Of a DNA stretch of 64,000 nt, positions 49,172 to 57,846 are shown in pieces (the first letter of the stretch is position 1; each line of letters starts with the position of its first letter). Source of the DNA: Actinoplanes auranticolor (GTDB taxonomy: Bacteria; Actinomycetota; Actinomycetes; Mycobacteriales; Micromonosporaceae); assembly GCF_018332655.1 (NCBI RefSeq), contig NZ_BOQL01000099.1, forward strand, positions 1-64,000, read 5' to 3'. The notes below the pieces were generated by a model that was not told where the DNA came from, did not search any database, and saw only the letters and a program-made list of their open reading frames with translations. The position numbers were made by a program, and so were the translations under genes.

Positions 49172-52100
49172 ATGACTGACGCCGAGGGGGCCGAGCGCGA
49201 CGCCGGGGCAGTGCGGCCCGGTGGCACCGTACTGTATGAGAGCGAACGCGCCCGGGTGATCCGGTCGCCCGCCGCGGGCGGGGAGCCCGGTGGCGTGATC
49301 TGGAAGGAGCCCCTGGGCCCGGGCGCCGCCGAACGGCTTCGCCGGGAGGTGGCCATTCTCTCCCGGTTGGCCGGCGTCCCGGGGGTGGCCCAACTGGCGA
49401 AGGCGGCTCCGGGCGCGACCGGATTCGCGCTGATCGATGTCGGTGGCGTCTCGCTCGCCGACTTGCGGGGCCTGAGCCGGGCCGGTCACGGGGTGCGGAC
49501 CCGTACCGAAGTGCTCGATCTGGTCTCCTTCGCGTTGAGCCTGGTCCAGGTGCTGGCGGGGGTGCACCGCGCGGGAGTGCTGCACCTGGACGTCAACCCC
49601 GCGAACATTCTGGTGGCCGGGCCCGGGCAACAGCCGTTCCTGATCGACTGGGACCTGGCGTCGACCGCACCGGAGCAAGTGCTCGGCTTCGTGCACGAGA
49701 CCACGCTCGCCGGGACGCCGGCCTACCTGGCCCCCGAGCAGACGGGCCGCACCGGCCGAGGCGTCGACCACCGCACCGACCTGTACGCCGTCGGTGCGAC
49801 CTTGTACGAGCTGGCGGTGGGCGCGCCGCCGTTCGGGGAGCAGAGCGCCGACATGCTCGCACTCATCCACGATCACCTGGCGCGCATCCCCACCGCGCCC
49901 AGTGAGGCGAACGAGGCGGTGCCGACGATTCTCTCCGACATCATCCTGAGACTGCTGGAGAAGGAACCGGACCGGCGGTACCAGAGCGCCTCAGGGCTGG
50001 TGCACGACCTTGCGCGGCTGCGGGCCGCTCTGCTCGCAGCCGACCCCATCCAGGACGTCCGGTTCGTCCTTGGCGAGCACGACTTCCCGATGCGGATCTG
50101 CGCGCCGTCCCGGCTGGTCGGCCGGGAGGCCGAGCTGGATGCGCTGCGGAGGGCCTTCGACCTTGCCATGACCGGTCAGGAACGGGTCCTGCTGATCACG
50201 GGCGGTCCCGGGGTCGGCAAGACCGTGCTCGCCGGGGAGCTGCGGCCGATCGTGGCGGCAGCGGACGGTTGGTACGTCCAGGGCAAGTTCGACCAGTACC
50301 GGCAGGACGTCTCCACAGACGCGGTGGCGCAGGTGATGCGGGCCCTCGGCCGGCTTCTGCTGGCCGAACCGGAGGCGCAGGTGAGCGCGGTGCGGGCGCG
50401 GATCGCGCGGACCGTCGGCGCGGACGCCGGTCTTGTCGCCGCGGTCTGCCCCGAGTACGCCATCCTGCTCGACGTGGTGCCCGCGCAGCTCGATGTCGGC
50501 GACACCCGTCGATTGGCCGTTCGGTTGCGCCAGGCCGCACTGGGCGTCCTTCGTGCCGTGGTCTCGCCCGAACGGCCGATCGTCATGGTGATCGACAACC
50601 TGCAGTGGGCGGGCGCGTACCCGATCGAATTCCTGGACGCAGTCCTGACAGCCGAGGATCTGCCCGGCCTGCTGTTGGTCGGTGCTTACCGGGACTGCGA
50701 GGTGGACGGTTCCCCGTTCTCGGCCATGCAGGCACGCTGGGCGCGACTCGACGTGGCCCCGGCGCGGCTGAACCTGGTGAACTTGCCGCCGGCGCACCTC
50801 GGCACCCTGCTGGCGGGCATGTTGCGGATGCCTGACGAAGGGGCCGCCGACCTCGCCGACGCGATCAACGTGCACACCGCCGGCAATCCGTACGACACGG
50901 TGGAGTTGGTCAACGCCCTACGTCGCGAGGGGATCCTCAGAGCCGACGACGCCGGCTGGCGATGGGATGCCGGCGAGGTCCGGACCCACATCGGCATCGG
51001 TGACATCGCCCATCTGCTGGCCGAGCGGATCGGACATCTACCCGCCGGCACGGCGCAATTGCTCGAGGTCCTCGCCTGCCTCGGCGGGGAGGTGGAGGTA
51101 GCCCTGTTCGCGGTCGCCACCGGCCTCGACGTGGCCGACGCGGTCGAGTCACTGATGCCGGCCCTCGAGGACGGTCTGCTCGTGATGGTCCACGACGCTG
51201 CGCAGGCGGTCCGGTTCCGGCATGAGCGGGTCCAGCAGGCCGCGATCGCCCGGCTGGGCGCGCAACCACGCTCCTTGTTGCACGTGGAGCTGGCCCGGCG
51301 GCTGGCCGCGCACGCGCACCTTCAGGAGGCCGCAGCCGAGCAGTACCTGGCCGGTGTGGCGGACGTGACGGACGCGGCGGAGCAGTACCGGGTGGCCCAG
51401 CTGTTCCAGGCGGCGGCGGCGCAGAGCCGGCTCATCAACCAGCCGCAGGCAGAGCGTTTCCAGGCAGCCGCACTCACCCTGCTCCGGACCGGCCCGACCG
51501 ACCCCTCGGGCGCGGCGAACGAGCTGGTCACGCGTTTGTTGATCGACCGGCACGCGTCGTTGGTCAATCTCGTGCGCCTGGAAGAAGCCGATCAGCTCTA
51601 CGAGGAGATCAAGCGGCGCGTACCCGACCCGGTTGATTCGGCCGTGACCGCCGCTCTGCAGATGACGAGCCTGACCCGACGGGCCCGCCCGCACGAAGCT
51701 GTGACTTTGGGTATCGATCTGTTGACCGAACTCGATTTTCCGCCACCTGCCCCGGACTCCATCGCCGCGGAGCTGGAGCGCGGCATGGACGTGCTCTACC
51801 GCTGGGTCGCCGAAGGCCCGTCACCCGACGAGCTCGACCGGTCGGAGTCCGGCGATCCGCGGGCCGTGGCCGCGGCCCGCCTCATTGCACGGATCGTTCC
51901 CGCCGCCTTCTACTTTCAGCATCCGCTGTTGCCATGGTTGATGTTCACGGCACACCGGCTCTGGGCCGAGCACGGCCCCAGCCGGGAGCTTGTGCCCTGC
52001 TTGGGCGCCATCTCCGTGCTCGGCATCTCGATCCGGCAGGACTACGCGCTCGGCTACCGCGTCTGCCGGCGGGTCTTGAGCGTCAGCGAGGCCCACGCCT

Positions 52101-54850
52101 ACGAGCCGGAGACCGCACAGCTGCGCGACACCCTCGCCACCTTCGGCACGCCTTGGTTCGAGCCCCTCGAGGAGGTGGCCCGGCTGTCCCGGACCGCCCG
52201 CGAGTGTCTGCTGCGCTACGGGGAACTGCAGTTCGCCTCCTTCGCCTACATCAACACCTTGTGGGCGATGCTCGACTGCGCCCCGACCCTCGATGACTGC
52301 GTGGTCGAGAACCGCGCGGCGATGGCTCTGTGGGCCCGTAGCGGCGACGAGAGCCTCACCGCGGGCGGCCGGAGTTACCAGCAGTTCCTGCGCTGTCTGC
52401 GCGGCGAGACCGATGCGCCGGGGAGCTTCGACGACAGCGAGTTCGACGAGCTCGCGTACCTGGCCGAGACTTCCGAGAACTCGGCCGCCGTCTGCAAACT
52501 GCACTACCTCCGAGCGCTCGCGGCGGCCGTCTTCGGCGATGTCGCAGGGCTCACCTCGTACTCGGCGTCAGCGATCCGCCTGGTGCACCATCGCCCAGGG
52601 CTGTACTCGTCGGCGATGATCTATCTCCTGCACGGACTGGCTGTGGCGGCGGCAGCCACCGCGGCGCCACCGAGCGAGCGGCCCGCTCTGCTGGCCGAGT
52701 TCGACGCCGACCGGAGCTGGCTGGCGGCCCGCGCCGGCACCGCCCCCGAGAACTTCGCACACCTGGTGAGCTGGCTCGACGCCGAGCGTGCCTGGGCCCA
52801 GGACGACTTCCGCAGCGCCGTCCGGCACTTCGACGCGGCGATGAGCCGGTCCGGAAGCCGCCGTCCCGGGCACGCGGCGATGATCACCGAACGGGCCGCA
52901 CGCTTTCACCTGGCCCACGGCCTGGACCAGGTCGGCCGGATCCTGCTCGCGGAGACCCGCGACCGGTACGACCGCTGGGGAGCCGACGCCAAGGTCGTCG
53001 CGCTGCACCGGGAGTTCCCGTCCCTGCGGTCGTCGCACGGCCGGGCCGGCAACCGGTTGCGCGGCTCCGCACACAGCACCATGGCCTCGTCCGACACCAT
53101 CGACCTGCTGGCGGTGGTGAGGGCCTCGCAGGCACTCAGTTCCGAGACGAACCTCGACACCCTGCGGATCCGCGTCGTGGAAGTACTCACCGCGCTGACC
53201 GGCGCGACCTCCGTGCGGCTGCTGCTGTGGAACGAGGACGCGCGGGACTGGTTCCTGCCGGCCTCCGACGGCCAGAACGGCCGGGATCCGGAGGCCGCCC
53301 TGCGCGCGGGAGAAGCCGGCGCGGCGGGAATGATCTGCCTTTCCGCCTTCCGGTACGCCGAGCGCACCCGGGAACCACTCGTCGTACCGGACGCGACCTG
53401 CGACGACCGCTTCTCCCGCGACCCGCACCTGAAGGGCATGAGCAGTTGCTCACTGCTGGTCATGCCGATCATCAGCCGGGGCACGCTCCGGGCGATGCTG
53501 CTGATGGAGAACACGCTCAGTCCCGGCGTCTTCAGCAGCTATCGACTGGACGCGGTCGTCCTGATCGCCGGACAGCTCGCGGTCTCGCTCGACAATGCCC
53601 TCGCAGAGCGGTTCCGGTCGCTGGTCCAGCGCTCCTCCGGGCTCACGCTGGTGTGCGATCGCGAGGGGATCCTGACCTACGCCAGTTCCGCGTCGGCGGA
53701 CATCCTGGGAGCCCAGGACGTGTCGCTGGTCGGTCGCCCGGTCGTCGAGCTGGTTGATCCGCAGGACCGCGACGGGTTCACCGCGTGGATCGGCGACGGC
53801 GGGCCGGACAGCCAGTTGCTCGAGTGCCGGGTGACGCGCACCGATTCGGGCCCGCGCTGGGTGGAGATCAGCCGCACCGATCTGACCGCCGATCCCGCGG
53901 TCGCCGGGTTGGTCCTGCACCTGCGGGACGTGAGCGAGCGGCGACACCTGGAGAGCGAGCTGCGGCACGCGCAGAAGCTGGAGTCCGTGGGACAACTGGC
54001 CGCCGGCGTGGCCCACGAGATCAACACCCCGATCCAGTTCATCTCGAACAACCTGCTCTTCATCGCCGAGTCCATCGACGGCATCACCGCACTCCTGGAG
54101 GAGTACCGGCAAGCCATCGCCGATCCGATCGGCCCGGATCGGCTGGAGGCGCGGCGGCAGGCGTTCGCGAAACGGGAGGCGGACCTCGACCTGGAGTTTC
54201 TGCGCGAGGAGCTGCCGTTGGCGGCCGGTCAGGCCCTGGAAGGCACCGAACGGGTCTCCAAGATCGTCCGCGCGATGAAGGCGTTCGCGCACCCCGGCGG
54301 CGACCAGAAGAGCCTCGCCGACGTGAACGAAGCGATCCGCACCACCCTGACCATCGCGAACAGTGAGATCAAACTTGTTGCGGACGTCGTGCTGGACCTC
54401 GACGACCTCCCCCCGGTGTGGTGCAACGTCGGAGACATCAACCAGGCCGTCCTCAACCTGGTCGTCAACGCCGCCCACGCGATCGGCGAAGCCGGTGCGA
54501 CCGGACGCGGACGCGGCACCCTCACCGTACGAACCCGCGCTGAAGAGGGGGTCATCGTCATCGAGGTCGAAGACACCGGGAACGGGATCCCGCCCGAGAT
54601 CGCCGACCGGGTCTTCGAGCACTTCTTCACCACCAAGCCCGTCGGCGTCGGTACCGGGCAGGGCCTGGCGCTCGCCTACACCCTCATTCACGACCGACAC
54701 GCCGGCACCATCACCTTCACCTCCGAACCCGGGATCGGCACCACCTTCACCATCCGCCTACCGCAACCTGCCGGCAGCAACCAACCGTCCTCAGCTCAGA
54801 CCAGCCGCCCCCTCTTGGCTGGGCCGCACCCTTCAACCCGCTCGGGTTGA
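49172..54850 (+). CDS. Trifunctional Ser/Thr kinase - AAA ATPase - histidine kinase
   Basis: 1,892 residues. Order: protein kinase domain (about 20-290; catalytic loop HLDVNPANIL, APE as YLAPEQTGR, but DFG replaced by DWD), AAA ATPase (about 310-560; Walker A GGPGVGKT, Walker B IVMVIDN), a long helical TPR-like region to about 1300, GAF (about 1315-1475), PAS (about 1485-1590), HisKA with H-box AAGVAHEINTPIQF (about 1615) and HATPase (NLVVNAAHAI, DTGNGIP, GTGQGLAL) to the end. There are no membrane segments, so it is a cytoplasmic sensor. The HxD-x3-N order matches the family's kinase form. No receiver gene is adjacent. The start is the ATG closest to the kinase domain; a longer N-terminus is open but unlikely. 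Confidence 0.9.
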   Translation: MTDAEGAERDAGAVRPGGTVLYESERARVIRSPAAGGEPGGVIWKEPLGPGAAERLRREVAILSRLAGVPGVAQLAKAAPGATGFALIDVGGVSLADLRGLSRAGHGVRTRTEVLDLVSFALSLVQVLAGVHRAGVLHLDVNPANILVAGPGQQPFLIDWDLASTAPEQVLGFVHETTLAGTPAYLAPEQTGRTGRGVDHRTDLYAVGATLYELAVGAPPFGEQSADMLALIHDHLARIPTAPSEANEAVPTILSDIILRLLEKEPDRRYQSASGLVHDLARLRAALLAADPIQDVRFVLGEHDFPMRICAPSRLVGREAELDALRRAFDLAMTGQERVLLITGGPGVGKTVLAGELRPIVAAADGWYVQGKFDQYRQDVSTDAVAQVMRALGRLLLAEPEAQVSAVRARIARTVGADAGLVAAVCPEYAILLDVVPAQLDVGDTRRLAVRLRQAALGVLRAVVSPERPIVMVIDNLQWAGAYPIEFLDAVLTAEDLPGLLLVGAYRDCEVDGSPFSAMQARWARLDVAPARLNLVNLPPAHLGTLLAGMLRMPDEGAADLADAINVHTAGNPYDTVELVNALRREGILRADDAGWRWDAGEVRTHIGIGDIAHLLAERIGHLPAGTAQLLEVLACLGGEVEVALFAVATGLDVADAVESLMPALEDGLLVMVHDAAQAVRFRHERVQQAAIARLGAQPRSLLHVELARRLAAHAHLQEAAAEQYLAGVADVTDAAEQYRVAQLFQAAAAQSRLINQPQAERFQAAALTLLRTGPTDPSGAANELVTRLLIDRHASLVNLVRLEEADQLYEEIKRRVPDPVDSAVTAALQMTSLTRRARPHEAVTLGIDLLTELDFPPPAPDSIAAELERGMDVLYRWVAEGPSPDELDRSESGDPRAVAAARLIARIVPAAFYFQHPLLPWLMFTAHRLWAEHGPSRELVPCLGAISVLGISIRQDYALGYRVCRRVLSVSEAHAYEPETAQLRDTLATFGTPWFEPLEEVARLSRTARECLLRYGELQFASFAYINTLWAMLDCAPTLDDCVVENRAAMALWARSGDESLTAGGRSYQQFLRCLRGETDAPGSFDDSEFDELAYLAETSENSAAVCKLHYLRALAAAVFGDVAGLTSYSASAIRLVHHRPGLYSSAMIYLLHGLAVAAAATAAPPSERPALLAEFDADRSWLAARAGTAPENFAHLVSWLDAERAWAQDDFRSAVRHFDAAMSRSGSRRPGHAAMITERAARFHLAHGLDQVGRILLAETRDRYDRWGADAKVVALHREFPSLRSSHGRAGNRLRGSAHSTMASSDTIDLLAVVRASQALSSETNLDTLRIRVVEVLTALTGATSVRLLLWNEDARDWFLPASDGQNGRDPEAALRAGEAGAAGMICLSAFRYAERTREPLVVPDATCDDRFSRDPHLKGMSSCSLLVMPIISRGTLRAMLLMENTLSPGVFSSYRLDAVVLIAGQLAVSLDNALAERFRSLVQRSSGLTLVCDREGILTYASSASADILGAQDVSLVGRPVVELVDPQDRDGFTAWIGDGGPDSQLLECRVTRTDSGPRWVEISRTDLTADPAVAGLVLHLRDVSERRHLESELRHAQKLESVGQLAAGVAHEINTPIQFISNNLLFIAESIDGITALLEEYRQAIADPIGPDRLEARRQAFAKREADLDLEFLREELPLAAGQALEGTERVSKIVRAMKAFAHPGGDQKSLADVNEAIRTTLTIANSEIKLVADVVLDLDDLPPVWCNVGDINQAVLNLVVNAAHAIGEAGATGRGRGTLTVRTRAEEGVIVIEVEDTGNGIPPEIADRVFEHFFTTKPVGVGTGQGLALAYTLIHDRHAGTITFTSEPGIGTTFTIRLPQPAGSNQPSSAQTSRPLLAGPHPSTRSG

Positions 54851-54851
54851 A
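54832..54851 (+). terminator. Candidate terminator overlapping the stop codon
   Basis: TTCAACCCG and CGGGTTGAA form a perfect 9-base inverted repeat around CT. The TGA stop lies in the right arm, so any hairpin would form only after the ribosome leaves. The tight loop weakens the case. Confidence 0.35.
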
Positions 54852-55037
54852 CCTCGTGCTGTGCAACACCGCTACCGGGGCCGTCCACCTCAAGGCGCTC
54901 AGCGCCGGTCCGCGCCGCTGGGCTGCGGGCACCACGACCCACACCCGTTCCCGTCCGCCGTGTTGGCCGGGAGAAGCCACCGCGTGCGTATCCTGCGGTC
55001 AGGGCCTTTCGGCTCCACGACGATGCGGCGGTGGGTC

Positions 55038-55613
55038 ATGCTTCACATCTCGTTCCTGCGGGGACTGAACGTGCCCGGTCGGTCGGTGAAGATGGATCAC
55101 CTGCGCGGCCTCTTCACCGATATGGGTTTCACCGGGGTTCGCAGCTACATCCAGAGTGGCAACGTCTTCTTCGAGTCCGACGAGACCGATCAGGACGTGC
55201 TGGCGCGGCGGATTCGTACCCGGCTGAGTGAACGACTCGGCTACGACGTAGCGGTCTGTCTGCGTACGGTGCCGGCCCTGGAGGCCGTGGTGGCGCTCGA
55301 CCCGTTCCAGGCCGTGACGCTCGCTGATGACCTGCGGTTCTGCGTCGTCTTCACCACCGCGCCGGTGCCGGACGATCTCGATTTGCCCCTGGTCTCGCCG
55401 AAGGGCGACATGGAGATCGTCGGGGTGAGCGACCACGAGGCGTTCGTGGTCTGGCACCTGATCGGAGGACGGGCGCCCGCGGCCAAGGGTTTCCAGGAGC
55501 GGATCCTCGGACGGGACGCGACCACCCGCTACTTCCACACGGTCGTCAAGATCTTGGCCGCGGCCCGGTGGACCTCGCCTGCGTGCACGGATGGGGTCGA
55601 TGACCGCGGGTGA
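55038..55613 (+). CDS. DUF1697 family protein
   Basis: 191 residues. The DUF1697 opening is clear: ISFLRGLNVPG, MDHLRGLFTDMGFTGVRSYI and QSGNVFFES, followed by the ferredoxin-like second part. The family is widespread in bacteria, small and cytoplasmic, with no established activity. Starts are possible at the ATGs at 55023 and 55038; the second is favoured because it puts the conserved core at residue 4. It stands alone. Confidence 0.88.
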   Translation: MLHISFLRGLNVPGRSVKMDHLRGLFTDMGFTGVRSYIQSGNVFFESDETDQDVLARRIRTRLSERLGYDVAVCLRTVPALEAVVALDPFQAVTLADDLRFCVVFTTAPVPDDLDLPLVSPKGDMEIVGVSDHEAFVVWHLIGGRAPAAKGFQERILGRDATTRYFHTVVKILAAARWTSPACTDGVDDRG

Positions 55614-55852
55614 GGCGGGTGCTCGGGTCAGCCGAGGCGTGGTGGCAGGTCAGCGGGCCGAGCGACTCACTGGATTGCGTGTTGTCGAGTTCCTTCTCCC
55701 GCAATCGGTAAATGATATGTTTTGCCCACAATACTGTTGAGGTCGTCTTGACGTTTTCATCGTGTCCCGCCTTGCCCCTGGACCCCGGACGGACGGACAC
55801 GCGCTGTCGACGGCGATCGTGTGGGGGATCACCTTCGGGGTAGGGGCTGTCG

Positions 55853-56212
55853 TTGTTCAAGATCTTGGTGGTCGACGACGAGCCTGACCTTCGCTACCTC
55901 CTGCGCAGAATTCTCAGCCGGGCGGGTCATGAGGTCACCGATGCCGGTCACGGTGCCGCCGCGTTGCAGGCCGTGCGCGCGTGCGCCCCGGATCTGGTGA
56001 TCACCGACATGATGATGCCGGTGATGGGCGGGGCCGAGCTGATCCACCGGTTGCACACCGACCCGGCCACGGCGCGGATCCCGATCCTCGCGGTGACCGG
56101 GGACGCCCACCTCGCCGGCGGCGCGGACGCGGTGCTGCCCAAGCCCTACCGGTCGGCCGAGATCCTGGCGGCGGCGAACGCACTACTGGCACAGAAGGCG
56201 GACCACGAATGA
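55853..56212 (+). CDS. Single-domain response regulator (CheY-like)
   Basis: 119 residues from a TTG preceded by GGGGTAGGGG. The receiver is complete: acidic pair VVDDEPD, phospho-acceptor Asp in LVITDMMMPVMGG (about 51-54), Thr in LAVTGDA and Lys in VLPKPYR. There is no output domain. The stop overlaps the ATG of the KaiC-like gene (ATGA), so receiver and ATPase are made together. The hybrid kinase two genes down is the likely phosphate source. Confidence 0.88.
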   Translation: MFKILVVDDEPDLRYLLRRILSRAGHEVTDAGHGAAALQAVRACAPDLVITDMMMPVMGGAELIHRLHTDPATARIPILAVTGDAHLAGGADAVLPKPYRSAEILAAANALLAQKADHE

Positions 56213-57690
56213 TGCGCATGACAACCGGTGTTGCCGGCCTCGACGTGGTCCTCGGGGGTGGTCTCGAGCCCGGCTCGGTCACCGTACTGGCCGGCGCACC
56301 GGGCGCGGGTAAGACGATCCTGGCCCAGCAGATGTGTTTCGCCAACGCCAGCGCCGAGCGCAAGGCGATCTACTACACGACCCTGTCGGAGCCGCATTCC
56401 AAACTGGTCCGGCACCTCGATGCGTTCGACTTCTTCACCCCGCAGGCGTTGGGGTCAACGGTGGAGTACCTGCACCTGGGCGATCTCATCCGCGACGACC
56501 GGCCCGGCCGGATGGAACCGCTGGTCGACGAGGTGGTCCGCAAGGCGATGGACGAGCAGCCCGCCGTGGTGGTCATCGACAGTGCGAAGGCGCTGCGGGA
56601 CTTCACCGGCGAACGGGAACTGCGGATGGCGTTCTACGACCTGACCAGTCGCCTGGCGCATACCGACGCGGCGCTGCTGCTGATCGGTGAGTACACCCCC
56701 GCCGAGATGGCCGCCGACGTCGAGTTCTCCCTGGCCGACACCATCATCCACCTTGTGTATGAGCCCCGCGAGCCGATCGACCGGCGGTGGCTGCGGGTGC
56801 TGAAGATGCGCGGCACCAATCACCTGGAAGGCAAACACACCTTCCGCATCGGCGCGTGCGGCTTCGAGGTGTTCCCCCGCATCGAGACCGTCGATCCCGG
56901 CGCCCCGGCACAGGTCACAGGCCGGATCTCCAGTGGGGTTCGCGGCCTCGATGAGCTGATGGGCGGCGGGATCGGCGCCGGTGAGGCCACCGTCCTGCTC
57001 GGCCCGTCCGGGATCGGTAAGACGATCTTCGGGTTGCGCTTCGTCGCCGAAGGCGTGGCCCACGACGAACGCTGTCTCTACGTCACTTTTCAGGACACCC
57101 CCGACCAACTGATCAAGATGGCGGCGGGATTCGGATGGAACCTCGAAGGCGCCCGGGCCAAGGGCGACCTCATCGTGCACCACGTGCCCCTCGGCGAACT
57201 CGACCTGGACATCCTGAGTACGCGAATCCGCGCGGAACTCGCCGAGGGAAACGTCCATCGGGTCGTCATCGACAGCCTCGCCGAGATGGTGTTCGCCGCG
57301 CTCGAAGCCGAACGCTTCCCCGCCTACGCCCGCAGCCTGACCGGACTCATCCGGGCCGCAGGGGCCTCGCTGCTGATCACCAGCGAGACCACCACTCTCG
57401 GCCCCAGCCCGGAACCAGTGGGCGGCACCTCCTTCCTGTTCCACAACCTGATCCTGATGCGCTACATCGAGCAGAACTCCGAAACCGGCCGCGCGCTCAA
57501 CATCGTCAAGATGCGCAACAGCCGGCACAGTCGGCACCTGCACGAGTTCGACATCGACGAACACGGCATGAAGGTAGGGCCCGCCCTGCAAGAGGTCACC
57601 GGAACGCTGGGCTGGAGCGCCCTACGAGCTCCCGCCACAGACCCGGTGGAAAGCCCCGTCCTGGGGTACGTGACCCCCGCCACCAAGTAA
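56209..57690 (+). CDS. KaiC-like double RecA-domain ATPase
   Basis: 493 residues with two RecA/KaiC domains. Domain 1 has Walker A GAPGAGKT (about 27) and Walker B VVVIDSAK. Domain 2 has GPSGIGKT (about 263) and VVIDSLAEM. The double layout matches cyanobacterial KaiC, but no kaiA or kaiB lies here. Related actinobacterial proteins occur with histidine kinases and receivers as signalling ATPases. It overlaps the receiver gene and is followed after 156 bases by a hybrid kinase. Confidence 0.9.
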   Translation: MMRMTTGVAGLDVVLGGGLEPGSVTVLAGAPGAGKTILAQQMCFANASAERKAIYYTTLSEPHSKLVRHLDAFDFFTPQALGSTVEYLHLGDLIRDDRPGRMEPLVDEVVRKAMDEQPAVVVIDSAKALRDFTGERELRMAFYDLTSRLAHTDAALLLIGEYTPAEMAADVEFSLADTIIHLVYEPREPIDRRWLRVLKMRGTNHLEGKHTFRIGACGFEVFPRIETVDPGAPAQVTGRISSGVRGLDELMGGGIGAGEATVLLGPSGIGKTIFGLRFVAEGVAHDERCLYVTFQDTPDQLIKMAAGFGWNLEGARAKGDLIVHHVPLGELDLDILSTRIRAELAEGNVHRVVIDSLAEMVFAALEAERFPAYARSLTGLIRAAGASLLITSETTTLGPSPEPVGGTSFLFHNLILMRYIEQNSETGRALNIVKMRNSRHSRHLHEFDIDEHGMKVGPALQEVTGTLGWSALRAPATDPVESPVLGYVTPATK

Positions 57691-57846
57691 CCAACGGGCA
57701 ACTCACGCACGCCACTTTCTGACTTCACCGACAACTTGTCACGGCCGGCGGTACGGTTTTCCGGAGACCGTCCGCGCCCCTGACGTGTTGGCGGATGAGG
57801 GCCACTTCATCGGGCACGCGACCTTCTCACAACCGAGGTGGTGGCG

